Assembly: GCF_000330505.1 (NCBI RefSeq)
Contig: NW_004443763.1
Span: 84,826 to 148,825, forward strand
Source: Entamoeba invadens IP1
Taxonomy: Eukaryota; Evosea; Mastigamoebida; Endamoebidae
Direction: 5' to 3'
DNA length: 64,000 nt
Part shown: positions 1-10,772 of the stretch, piece after piece
Layout of the letters: every line of letters starts with the position of its first letter
How positions within the stretch are numbered: the first letter of the stretch is position 1
Position numbers and translations under genes: made by a program
The notes under the pieces: generated by a model
Told to the model about the DNA's origin: nothing
Database searches by the model: none
Seen by the model: only the letters and a program-made list of their open reading frames with translations

Positions 1-42
1 AAAGTACACAAATAATAAAGATTTAGAAACATATGTTACATC

Positions 43-375
43 TGGTCCGATAAATTACATACAGCTACTTATAAAGACGATGCTTTTAGTAAACAACCAG
101 AAGAAGTTGGATTGTTACCAAATAAGACGTTTAAATTTAAATTATCCAAGAAAACCATATCTCTAATTAAAACAACAAATTATACCACAGTGTTTAAAGA
201 ATTTAATATGTAATTATTTAATTACCCAGACGATAACTTAACTATAAGAACAATTAATAAAGAAATTAAAGAACATGAATTATTGGAAGCATTTAATCTT
301 GTTAATAAAGAAAAAATAGAAGAATTACAAGCTAAAAATAAAGAAATAGAAGAAGAAATGGAACAAAGAAAATAA
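43..375 (+). pseudogene. Unrecognised AT-rich coding fragment with one in-frame stop
   Basis: One frame reads from position 43 to a TAA at 373, broken once by TAA at 211. Its lysine- and glutamate-rich C-terminus (…IEEEMEQRK) looks coding, and third positions are almost all A or T. The beginning lies outside the window or has decayed. I recognise no family. It resembles the fragments at 1618-2349 and 2761-3372 in base use, so all may be remains of one unknown mobile or virus-like element. That link is inference. Confidence 0.35.
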
Positions 376-699
376 AGATGTGGTATTCACCCTTATGTGA
401 TACCCGCAACCTTATGCGATTTTCTAAATATAAAAAACTATAAATGATAGAAAAAAATCAATACTTTTATTATTAAAAAGGCAAAAAACACGGTTTTATA
501 CAAAAAAACAAAAAAACTGAACTACGAGGCTTATGCGATTACAAAAATAAAAAGGTTGATTTGGAAAATATAAGAAGACAATTTAACAAAATGAAAATCA
601 ACAAAAAGAATTGAACTAAAATGAACTAATATATCACACTCTCTAAACAAAGAGCGAGTAAAGTAAATGGTAGAAGGCAACAAAAGACGTGTTGCCTTC

Positions 700-1177
700 T
701 ATCAGCAAAGAAGTCACAGATCTTCTCAACATATGCAGACAACCAGCCAGGCGTGCTCATCCAAGTCTTTGAGGGTGATGCATCCAATACATCACATTGC
801 AACATACTTGGCAAGTTTGAGTTGTGTGGCATCCCACCCGCACCACGTGATCTCCACAAGTGGAAGTCATAATTGACATTGATTCAAATTGTCTCGGCTA
901 AAGACAAGACAACAGGTAAAAGAAGAACAGGATCACAATCACAAACGACAAGGGAAGACTTTCAAAGAAGTAAACAGACAAAATGGTTGAAGACGCAGAG
1001 AAGCTCAAGGCGGAGGACGACAAGATGAAGGAGCTTGTCGAGGCGAAGAATGGACTTGAGAACTACTGCTACTCGATGAAAAACACACTCAACGAGCAAA
1101 TTGCAGCAAAGCTCTCACCAGATGACAAGGAAGCAATTGAAGCAATTATCAAGGTGCACTCGACTGGTGATTTTTGA
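700..1177 (+). pseudogene. HSP70 pseudogene fragment (substrate-binding domain and lid)
   Basis: Several frames give recognisable HSP70 in the correct order. About 705-855 reads [15 protein letters not shown], then LIQVFEG and [15 protein letters not shown]. About 875-975 reads DIDSN, DKTTG and NRITITNDKGRLS. The open frame 983-1177 reads MVEDAEKLKAEDD…NGLENYCYSMKNTLNE. Frameshifts, stops and small deletions separate the blocks, and the ATPase domain is absent. It is a dead C-terminal fragment of cytosolic HSP70. It sits inside the 15-bp inverted-repeat pair at 526 and 1597 and is far richer in G+C than its surroundings, as expected for a host housekeeping gene moved into AT-rich transposon DNA. 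Confidence 0.85.
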
Positions 1178-1199
1178 ACACAACACTGTCATGTATAGC

Positions 1200-1258
1200 A
1201 GCTGGAAGACTTTCAAAGGAGTAGATAGACACAATCGTTGCAGACGCAAAGGAATTAT
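1200..1258 (+). pseudogene. Second small HSP70 fragment
   Basis: Just after the main HSP70 fragment the sequence again reads GRLSKE, stop, then IDTIVADAKEL. This is the segment at the start of the HSP70 lid already present near 950-1000. It is a second, diverged piece of the same region, which implies a local duplication or two capture events. Confidence 0.6.
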
Positions 1259-1617
1259 TTGTTAAGTGTCTAATAACTCCTTTTTACTGAAAACTGTTTA
1301 AAATCTATTTCACACCATGGTCAGCATTTTTTATTCATATTTCGGTTGTTTAAAAAAACAAAGAGACAAAAAGCCACAAATCGGGTTTAAGATAAGAAAT
1401 CTTAACCATGCTTACACTGATCAGTACACACTTTGTTCTAGATTGTCTAAATTGATGTTGGTGTTATTTCTTCATAAAAATGATTGTTTTATTTATATAT
1501 ATGGAAATAACTAAAATAACTTATGATTTGATTTATTTTTGTATAGTTTTTCATAATAATAATACTAAAAATTATTCTAAAAAATCGCATAAGCCTCAAG
1601 GTTTCACATAAGGTTTA

Positions 1618-2349
1618 ATGACCACACTGTATATGGAAATATGTAGAAACAAATTATATGGAATTTATAAAAATTGTAAAGCATATAGTAAGATGTTTAT
1701 AGATTTAGAAGATAATACTATATTATATGTTTATGGTTTTAAAGAAACAAAAAGTAGGTTTGGAGATACTCTTTTATTGGCTTGTTCAAAAGATCCTATT
1801 ATAACAGAAGAAACAGAATTATATTTTTATTGGTCTACTACTAATTTAACAACATATTTAAATAGAGGCCAAAATTATCTTAAACAATTAGATATTTATG
1901 GAATTATAGCAAGAGGTTCTATTAGTGGTAACCCAATATTAACAATATGTAAAACTGGTACATTTACATCTTCTTCGAAAAATAAATGTGCAAAAGTAGA
2001 AATAGAAGAAGCTAAAACCAATAACACAGAAGATATCCAAGAAACTCTTAATAATTTACAATTAAAAGAATTACCTTATTTAACATTAAAGGATTCTAAG
2101 AAATTCAACTAGGAAGTTAACGAAGGAGATAATATTAATATAGTTGGATATAAATTATTAAAGAAAAGTGGAATTATTAAAGCAAAAATAACAACTAAAA
2201 GTGGAATTACTAAAGAAGATAATTATTCTATATCTTATTGGTTAAAACAAATTGTAGAAGATAAAGTTAAAAATAAAATTGCTTTTAATGTTATCTCTGG
2301 TCCTTTTAAAACCACACCATCTAAACATAAAGCTAGATTATATAAATAA
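1618..2349 (+). pseudogene. Unrecognised protein gene with one in-frame stop
   Basis: The 164-codon open frame starting at ATG 1618 stops at TAG 2110, but the same frame continues without a break to TAA 2347 (…YSISYWLKQIVEDK…HKARLYK). The original product was therefore about 243 residues. Composition is soluble and lysine/isoleucine-rich with A/T at nearly every third position. No domain is recognised. It begins about 20 bases after the right inverted repeat at 1583-1597. The tag could be a real stop in a decaying gene or a sequencing error. Confidence 0.4.
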
Positions 2350-2530
2350 AACACTTGTTAATAGCATTTCTATAAATTCTTTATTAAGATAATTGTAATA
2401 AATGGGTTTATATTTTTTTAAAAACGTTGTTGGAAAAGTATAAGAATATTTTCCTTCTTTTGTAACAAAATTATATGTTTTGTTTCTTAATGTTTTAATA
2501 GTAATCTTATCTTCTATGTTTTCGATTCTA
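2338..2530 (-). pseudogene. Short reverse-strand coding-like fragment
   Basis: On the minus strand an open frame of about 63 codons reads …NIEDKITIKTLRNKTYNF, later KYSYTFPTTFLKKYKPIY, and ends at TAA 2338. It starts directly after an in-frame TAG and has no ATG. Its style matches the flanking fragments. Function is unknown. Confidence 0.25.
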
Positions 2531-2760
2531 AACTATTATAAAATAATTTAACCATTTTAAGGAAATAAAAATTTAAATAAAATAATCCCAAACAATCTGG
2601 TATAATATAAGATATAGATTAACATGTATTAACATAATTTACCCACATAAGACACATAAATGGTATACATAATTCCCAATATAATATTTTTAGTATTTTT
2701 ATATTTATAAAATGGACCTTATAAACAATTTTTTTATCTAAAAGTAAATCTACGTCTCCG

Positions 2761-3372
2761 ATGCAGACTAAAAATGTATCTACACATCCCAAGGATAACT
2801 TGGTCGCGGACCTTCGGTCTAACGATAGTATAAAGACAGTTACCGAAGATAAAGAAAACAAAACAGATTATATACAAATTATTAAAAATATAACAAAGAA
2901 TTATAATTTAGAAAAAATAGAAGATTTAAAACAATGTATTAAAGAAATACACAGATATATCTATAATAATCCAGATGTAAATAATTTAGATACAAAAGAT
3001 TTAAATGCAAATATTTATATTAAAGAATATGTATTTTGTAAAATTAAAGGAAAACAAGAATTAGTTAAGAAGAGAGTTAGAATTGAAGAAAAGAGTTTAA
3101 ACGAAGAAATGGATAAAAATACAGAAGAAATACGAAACTATATTTCTAAAGAGCAAAATTCTATAAATTTAAAAATAGAAGAAATAGAAAATAGAATAAA
3201 TACACTTAACGATAAATTGGATGTAATAATAAAGAATGTAAAAAGGATAGACAACAATTGTAAAAATACAATAGCAGATATGTTAATACCCGTTATGAGA
3301 TATTATTTATCTACAAATAAATTAGATTTATATTATGTATTAAATTTAGTTAAAAAATCGGATTCGAAATAA
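2761..3372 (+). CDS. Hypothetical coiled-coil protein, 203 aa
   Basis: This intact frame starts at ATG 2761 and stops at TAA 3370. Residues ~110-160 form a predicted heptad-rich helix (ISKEQNSINLKIEEIENRIN and onward), followed by a short C-terminal region with LIPVMRYYLSTNKLDLYY. There is no signal peptide or membrane segment. Codon use is strongly A/T at third positions, like 43-375 and 1618-2349 and unlike the host genes of the 26-30 kb island. No family is recognised. It may be an accessory gene of an unknown element rather than a host gene. Confidence 0.5.
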   Translation: MQTKNVSTHPKDNLVADLRSNDSIKTVTEDKENKTDYIQIIKNITKNYNLEKIEDLKQCIKEIHRYIYNNPDVNNLDTKDLNANIYIKEYVFCKIKGKQELVKKRVRIEEKSLNEEMDKNTEEIRNYISKEQNSINLKIEEIENRINTLNDKLDVIIKNVKRIDNNCKNTIADMLIPVMRYYLSTNKLDLYYVLNLVKKSDSK

Positions 3373-4026
3373 AGATAATATTTTTTATTAAAATCCAAGA
3401 CGACAAAAAGAAACCCATATTTGGGTTTTTGTTAGTAAAGTAGCAAAGAGGTAGTTCGCAAACAGTAGTTTAAGCTCCCCATTGAATATTTTGAATTAAT
3501 TTTTGAAATTTCAAAAGTATCTAAAGAAGTCATTTTAGTGAAAATAAAAAATAAATATTAAGAAAAATAATTTAAAAATAAACTCGGTACTATATTTCGG
3601 AATTTTGGGAAAATTTGAAAACGCGTCCCTCGCTATTTAATTAAAGTATTATAAAATATAGATAAAATGAGTCCCCCCTAAATCTGCATAATTTATATAC
3701 CACTAGAAAAAAAATTAATAAAAAATAGCGCAGGACTTTCATTGTTGTGTTAGTTGTAACTAACTAGCTACGGAGATGTATCCAAAGTCTCCGCAATATA
3801 AACGCTTTGTTATTAATCAATACAAATTTCCCGTCCACATAACTCAATTGCGGTTTAACATATATTTGTAAAAATAATTATTTGTACTAAATAATTTATT
3901 AAAGTTATAAAATTTTTTATTAAAAGATAACAAGAATAATTTTTAACAGAAAATGTTGAGAAACAGATTCAAAATATAAAATATTATATTACAATTATTT
4001 TGTTTTTTTATTTTTGGAGCAAAGTA

Positions 4027-4278
4027 CAGTCAAAGGCATTTATTTGTTGTAAATCCAGAAGAAAAAATTATCTATTTGTCTTAAATAAATGATTTTTGTA
4101 GAAAATTCTTTTTAATATTGAAATTTATTTTTTATAAAAAAATTAGCTTTTAATTCAACAAAAGTTACAGATTCGAGAACAAAATATTTAATTGTCGTAC
4201 ACTGAAATTATTGGCCAGTTGTGCGACAATTAAGCAACTTCGACAATTATAATTACGACAAATAGACGGCTTTGACTG
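4027..4278. mobile_element. TA-flanked miniature element (252 bp)
   Basis: The ends are inverted copies, CAGTCAAAGGCATTTATTTG at the left and, reverse-complemented, CAGTCAAAGCCGTCTATTTG at the right, each bordered by TA (4025-4026, 4279-4280). No coding capacity. A third copy of the end (reverse-complement CAGTCAAAGTCG) closes at 5090 before TA, so a larger or overlapping relative may extend to there. The TA duplication is typical of Tc1/mariner/pogo transposition. Confidence 0.65.
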
Positions 4279-4512
4279 TATGTTGTATTTTTTTAGGAAA
4301 AAAATATTTTATAAATTTTTAATTTTCAATTATAATCGTCCTATATTTATTTCCTGAGTAAAAAAGCCAAAACAATCAACATAAATAGATTCACCGTGAT
4401 CGCCTTTCATATACAATTTCTATTTTAAAATTGTTTTTTGTTATTAAAAAGTCATTCAGAAATTTGTAAAAATATCAAAAATGAATTAATTAAAACTAAT
4501 TATAATTTTTTA

Positions 4513-4706
4513 TACAAAAAGAGTATTTAAGGGGTGCCAGAAACTTATTGGGCGTTAGAATTATTTTAAAAAATGAAATGAGTTTGGCACGCGTTTTCAT
4601 ATCAAGTTTTATCAAGAAAAAAAAATAAAAACAAAAAATTAAAACCCGAATATTTACATCAATCAATCTTCTAATTTCTTGGCACCCATTAAATACTCTG
4701 TCTGTA
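4513..4706. mobile_element. TA-flanked miniature element (194 bp)
   Basis: The terminal repeats share AGAGTATTTAA, then G or T, then GGGTGCCA. TA borders lie at 4511-4512 and 4707-4708. A diverged relative lies at about 62757-62924, so this is a dispersed family. No coding capacity. Confidence 0.6.
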
Positions 4707-5314
4707 TATTTAAATTAAAATACAACTAAGAAATACCATAATTTAATAATTATTTCGTAATATAAACAAACTATACAACACAACCACCCATTTTTGATAA
4801 AATATTTTTTGTTTTGTGTTTAATTAATTGGTTAATAATTTAAATAACAAAGTAATTGTGTCATCGATAAAGCACCATATAATGGTCGTACAGCTTTTAA
4901 AACAAATTATTTACACAAAAGGTTCATTTTGAAAAAAGATTTTTTTGGAAAATTAAATACAAAGGACTTTTTGTTCTGTTTTGTTTTTTTGACTTTTCTT
5001 TACTAAGATATTTTCTTAAATGAATATTTTTATTGATTAAATTTGAATCGTTATTTTGAAATTGATTTTTGTTATTTACGACTTTGACTGTACCTTTGTT
5101 TTGTCATAAATAGTAAAATATAGTTTTTATTATTTCATTGACTATTGATAATTATTGAACTTGGTTTTTAAATTTAATACTCATAAAAATGACGTAAAAT
5201 ATGTACCATCTTATCTTTAATACACCATGTTGACTTATGATTATTTTTCTTTCGATTGTTGTATTAAAGTAAATGAATCAATTGAATATAAAGATTAATA
5301 AACTCAACAATGTA

Positions 5315-5875
5315 AAGTCATTCTTTAAACAGTGCAACTTTGACGTGTCAGTGCAACTTTGTTTATAATATAATTATAGTAAAAAAATTATATGTTTTTT
5401 ATAAAAAACAAAAAAACACAAACAAATTTCTGTAAAACTATTACTCTAATTAAAATACTATAACTAAATTATTACTAAAGTTGCACAATTTTTCTCAATT
5501 AGTTTTTTGGGTTGCACCTATTCAACAGTCTCGTGTTTACCGTAATTTTGCAGCAAAAGAGTCTTTGAATCACAAAAATTGGCTTTTCCCATTATTTTCT
5601 TTTTTATAAACGAGATGTTTATCATTTGCGCCATCCACAATCGATATACAACGTTATTTTATTCGTTTTGTATGACAATTGGAATTCTTTGTTTTCAATG
5701 TTTTTTAATTAAACAAGCATTTGAACTTATCATTTAAATATCGAGTTATATTTTATGTTGATTTATAACCTAATTCTACTTTTTGTTATTGTTATTGTTG
5801 AAAAATAGAGTTTCACCTTTGTTGTGAGTAAAAAACAAAGAAAAAATAAAGTTGCACACTTATTCGGAATGACTT
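5315..5875. mobile_element. TA-flanked non-autonomous element (561 bp)
   Basis: The left end AAGTCATTCTTTAAACAGTG and the right end (reverse-complement AAGTCATTCCGAATAAGTGT) are matching inverted repeats, with GTGCAACTTT repeated just inside. TA borders lie at 5313-5314 and 5876-5877. GTGCAACTTT is tandemly repeated at the left end (5333 and 5351), which may be a binding site for the mobilising transposase (inference). Confidence 0.6.
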
Positions 5876-6133
5876 TATTATCAATATAAAAAACGAACTT
5901 ATATTATTATTTAAAGTTCGTTTTTTGATGTTTTTATCAAAAGTCAATTAAAACTAATAAAAGACATAAATAAGGGTTCCAAACAAAGACTTGATCATTG
6001 TTTGTTCCAGTAACATTTGTAATAAACTATTGCTATTATAGATAATCAAGTCGTTGTTTAACGAAACAATTTTTGGTTTGTTTTTTTTTATTTTTTGTGA
6101 ATTATTTGTTAAACAAAAAAATAATAAATTATA

Positions 6134-6351
6134 AAGAGCACCAGAAAACTGTCGTACATCAGAAAATAGTCGTACACATTGTTTTAAGGTTTTTTTCTGT
6201 ATAAAGTCGGGTTTTTATTTTTTCAAAACCCAATTATTTTCCTGATTGTTTAGTCAAATTTTATATGTGAAAAAATATTCCCGATTTTTTGGTTTGTTTG
6301 ATACAAGTGTACGACAATTTTCTTGCTGTACGACTATTTTCTGTTGGTCTT
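6134..6351. mobile_element. TA-flanked miniature element (218 bp)
   Basis: The terminal repeats are about 48 bp long. Each carries two copies of TCGTAC (CTGTCGTACA and AATAGTCGTACAC on the left, mirrored on the right). TA borders lie at 6132-6133 and 6352-6353. No ORF. Confidence 0.7.
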
Positions 6352-8051
6352 TAATTTAATTTTAAATATATTATTGATTATTAATATTTATTATTTTATT
6401 GTTTAATAATAAAAGATTAATATCGATTTAATATTCGGTATGGTATGTTAACAATAATGGCTGTATATGTTTGAGAAGGAATTTTTGTCCAAAGAAGAAA
6501 CATATTTTATACTTTATGTAATAATTTTATTATTTAAAACCATAATAAAATAAATAATAAGATGGAATACAAAAGTTGTTTTTAGTACAGCTTATTTTGT
6601 TGCATTTGTTTGAAACTATTGTTGATTATCATAATTAACCCTTCGAGGAAGGGAAAAATCAAAATTTGTAAAAAAAATAAAAATCTTAGTCAATTGTAAT
6701 GTAAATGTGACCATTTTTCTTTAATTTTTTCAAAAAAGCTAGACACCCTGGAACGACGGCTCTAGTAATTTTTTATAGTAAAATGTTATAAATTATAGTA
6801 AAAAAGTGAATTTTTTGTTGAAGTTGGGATGAACAAAGGTTCACTTTTTTGCTTGATCCTTTCAGAAACAAGTCACGGTTCAATGGAAAAGTCAGATCAA
6901 AAATTTATTTAGATGTCCACAACTAAACGATAATAAAATTAATTATAAAGTATAACAAAGACCAAATTGCATCATAAAACATACTGGTCCGGAATATTCA
7001 AAATCAATTACATCATAAAATAACAAAGAAAAAATATTAAAGCATAGACTTTGAGGTGTCTTGAAATTTCAATATGCAATTGATCTCAAAAACAATTACA
7101 AGGTAAAATAAATAGATTTTTTTGTAAACTTTGAAAAATACAATAATTTAAAAAATTGGGTTTTGCTATTTTTTGTAAAAGAAATAAGATAAGACGAAAA
7201 GACACTTTTGTTTGTTCCGACTTTGAAAAATAAATCTTAAAGAAAATAAGTGTAAAATAAACAAAAATATCTAAAATACATTTTCAAAAGTATCAAAAAT
7301 CACAAAATCGAGAAAAATTCTCAAAAATGACTTAAACAGTCAATATAGTCGCGTTTGTATAAACTTTGATCACCATGAGGTTTTATGGTCACCCGTTGAG
7401 TTTCACGTCGTGCCACTGTCAAAGAAGCAAGATATGAATTTATTATTTGTTAATTTATTTTTTATCATTTTCAAACAAAAACAAAGGGCATAATTGATTT
7501 GATATTATCATTTTCATATAAATGTTATTGTATATGGTAATCAAATGCTTATTTTGCAGCCACTGTTTATGCATTTTCGAATTATGCATTTTTGGGCAAC
7601 AAACAAATAATTTAAATTAAAAATAAAGGGATAATAGAAATTATAAACAAAAAACAAATAGTAAAAAACTTAACAAATAATAAAAAAATATTTTGAACTA
7701 TATTATATAATAAAAAATATTATTTATAAAAATAAAAATTTAATAAATTATAGTTTTGTAATAATAAATTTACAATTTGATAGAATTATCAACAAACACC
7801 ATTATAACATCATTATCACCATAATACTCATGCATATACTTTAACAACGGTTGTTTATGGTGTTGAGCAACGACATCACAATGTTGTTATAAGACAAGTT
7901 TTTAAAAACTTATCCATAAGTAAAAAAATGGTATAATGACCCCTATTTTTATTTTATTTCACGATAATGTTTTTCGAGGTTCAATAAAAAAGCACGTATT
8001 GAATGAAATAAACAGTTCCTACTTTATAAAAAACCAAACAAAATAGAAAAA

Positions 8052-9692
8052 TCATTTCATTTTCATTAAAGCACCAGAAAGATTGTTCAAAAAATCCACT
8101 CGTTTGCAAGGGTGGTAATTTGAGTACATTTTATACGCGTTTAAGGCAGCTATATCAATCATATCATATAAAGCCCCGATGTTCCACCCGTTTGTTCGAC
8201 GTCTACATGTATAATACCTGGTCATCTGATCCACAGTGTCAACCCCACCCATTTTGTGGTTGTAATCAAGGATGGGCTGGGGTTTGTGTATTGTCATTTT
8301 TTCTTTGCCAATGAACACATCCTGCTCGACGACTTCAATTTCATTCTTTTTGTGGCAGGTTGACAAGACCAATACCAGCTTCTTTTTCTCGTTGAAGTAA
8401 GAGATGAGCTTACACTTTCCTTTCGAGAAAAAGATGGTGGTATCGGGAGTTCTCCCTTTGCTTGCCTTGGCTTCGTCAGGAAGTTCTTTCCTATTAATCC
8501 TCATGGTTCCCAAAAGTTGGCACCCACATGAAGCAAGGTAGTGTGACAACCTTAACGTACAGAAGAAGTTGTCACACACAACGGTAAACTTGTTACCACG
8601 GCATAACATGGGTAGCACCATGTCTTTGACCACTCTAAAGCCCTGATTGTCCTCCTTACCACCACACTTACCACAGTACATTTGGAGGTTTAGAGTCATT
8701 CCTGTCTCACAGTCAGCACACATCTACGAGTTAGAAAACTATAAATAACTCAAATAAACAAATAATTAAATTATTAAATTTGATCATACGTGTCAAACCA
8801 ATAATAACTATCCGTCATTTTTGACTTCATAAATAAAACTCATTTGGTAAAAATAGAACAAACCCAAAACTTTATACCATAACGTCCAGGCTTGGACTTA
8901 ATAAACACCTTAGCCCACATATGCCTTTTATAAGAACACAAATGTTCGTCAACCGAAACACTATTACTAGGTTTGTAATAGGTTTGGTTGACAAGGTTAG
9001 AAATAAACTTATCTAAAATCACTCTAATTTTAGAAAAGCTGTCGTGTGCATTTGGAGTTATTGCAGGGACGACTTTAACAACTCCACTACAAACGATGCC
9101 CCTTTTGATTCTGACATCCTTCCTGAGTTGCTCTTCAGAGAGATCTCTGAAATCTCGATCTGAATATTCTGCGCAGTTGAAATACTCTCCTTCTGGTCCG
9201 TTGTCAGCTTCCTCTTTCTCTTCGACTTCCCCATCATCTGAAGTGTCTGATGCATCATCACAAACATCATCTGGCTGGCCCACATCGTAAGTTTCGATGT
9301 GTGAAGAAATGAATTTAAACATGTCAAGTGGCATGCTATTTCTATAAATAGATTTTCCGTGGTCGATTGACCAAAGCTCTTCCACAGGATTAATGACATC
9401 ATGGTGAGCTCCCATGTAGAGAAGAATTCCTAGGTACCTCAGGATGCTCGTTTTAGAAAGTTTGTTATCATCAGTCTTATGTTCTTTGGCTATTTTTTTA
9501 TTTGAAAACAACAAAAGGTTATTTGTTATCTCTTCACAAAAAACAACCTAAAACACTCAACTTCAGTTAAATTACTTCCTTTGGGATCAAACGAGTAAGT
9601 TCGATCAGGCGAAGCTTTAACGTGTCGTGAGCTTTTTGTGATTCTCCTTCTTTCTTCCATTTAAATGTGCCAACAATCTCGTCTTCTTGCAT
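8052..9692 (-). pseudogene. piggyBac transposase, spliced, with N-terminal frameshifts
   Basis: Cut-and-paste DDD transposase of the piggyBac (DDE_Tnp_1_7) family, acting in the nucleus on TTAA sites. Exon 1 (to 8864) contains SVDEHL, exon 2 (8723-8052) contains VVCDNFF and GGVDTVDQM. These are the positions of the family's four catalytic aspartates. The two exons join at KFW/MCADCETG across an intron 8863-8724. Upstream of residue M at 9514 the protein clearly continues in other frames: NLTEVECFRLFF, then FCEEITNNLLLFSNKK, joined if a six-T run near 9527 had one more T. Farther up, MQEDEIVGTFKWKK starts at ATG 9692. At least two frameshifts therefore break the N-terminus, while the catalytic core is intact. 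Confidence 0.9.
8724..8863 (-). other. Entamoeba-type intron in the piggyBac transposase
   Basis: On the minus strand the gap between the two open frames starts GTTTGTT immediately after a TGG codon and ends AACTCGTAG immediately before ATGTGTGCT. Removing these 140 bases keeps frame and restores the family's conserved YGIKFW…C.. TG stretch. The donor is the same as in host genes of this window. Confidence 0.85.
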
Positions 9693-10772
9693 AAGGTTTA
9701 TGTTTTTAAATTCGATAAAAATGGTTGCGATAGAAATATACTGTTTTAATTTAACATATTTTAATATTACATTGATTTACATATATATAATAAATAATAA
9801 TATTACTATAAAAAACGATCAATAAATAATTTATTAATTATTATTGAATTAAATAAAAATAATCTAAATTAATAAAAAAACATTATAATTTTAATTTATA
9901 CTTTAGATTATATTTATTTTAAAATAATACAAATTATAACTAATTTTCATTGTTATTATTGATTATATTTATAATTCAAACTAATTTAAAAATGAATTAT
10001 TAGCTTGTTTTTATGTTTCATTGAGTGGAATTATTTTCAAACGTTTGATGGATATATATATATTTTGTTGTCTTGTATCCAAATTAATATACAATAATTT
10101 ACAACAAGTAATAAATTATTGTAAAAATATAATATTGCTACTTTTTGAAATCCATCAAAAAAATAAAAATTGATTCAAATTTCTCAATTAAAACGAAATA
10201 AACAAAACAACTTTTTTGTCGTATTTTTAATATATACACAACTACTTTAATATAATAATTATAATAGAAACTTATTAGTAAACGATTTTATTATATAATA
10301 TAAATACAACAACACAACTGATAAAAGTTTTAAGAAAATTGGTTTTTTAAACAGATTGTGTTTAGTATCGATTATATTTTTCTTCTACTATCAATAATTA
10401 TTTAAATAATATATTTATTTCAATAAATGGTAATATAATGTTGTTGTATATAAAAATAAAAATAATTATCGAAAAACAGAAACATACTTGACAAAAAAAA
10501 ACAAGAAGAATTAAATAGAGTCGAATAATTAGAGATGGATTACAATCGAATTTAAAGTTCAAATAAAAACACTACTAACCAACATAATAATCCAAGACAA
10601 ATTGTTGCAAATTATCTTATTTTTTTCTTGTGTTTTTATCGTTATTTCCTGAAAGTACACGTAATTGTGTTCCATTCATAGTAATAAATTAAAAACAAAA
10701 GACTTGTTTTCCATGTTTATAAATAAAAATAAAATACATAAACTAATTATTTTGTGAACTACAAACACAGAT

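Larger units (their letters stand above)
526..1597. mobile_element. Inverted-repeat-bounded unit carrying HSP70 debris
   Basis: A perfect 15-bp inverted repeat (GAGGCTTATGCGATT) lies at 526-540 and, reverse-complemented, at 1583-1597. A looser outer pair (CTTATGTGATACCC…CTTATGCGAT at 391-420, and its partner at 1583-1616) repeats the same motif. The enclosed 1.07 kb holds HSP70-derived sequence and no transposase. I see no clear target-site duplication, so the element type is undecided. Confidence 0.45.
3373..6634. other. Non-coding AT-rich tract packed with miniature elements
   Basis: No convincing gene on either strand. The tract holds at least four separate inverted-repeat elements (4027-4278, 4513-4706, 5315-5875, 6134-6351), each ended by a TA dinucleotide. 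The sequence between them is simple A/T-rich DNA. Confidence 0.7.
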
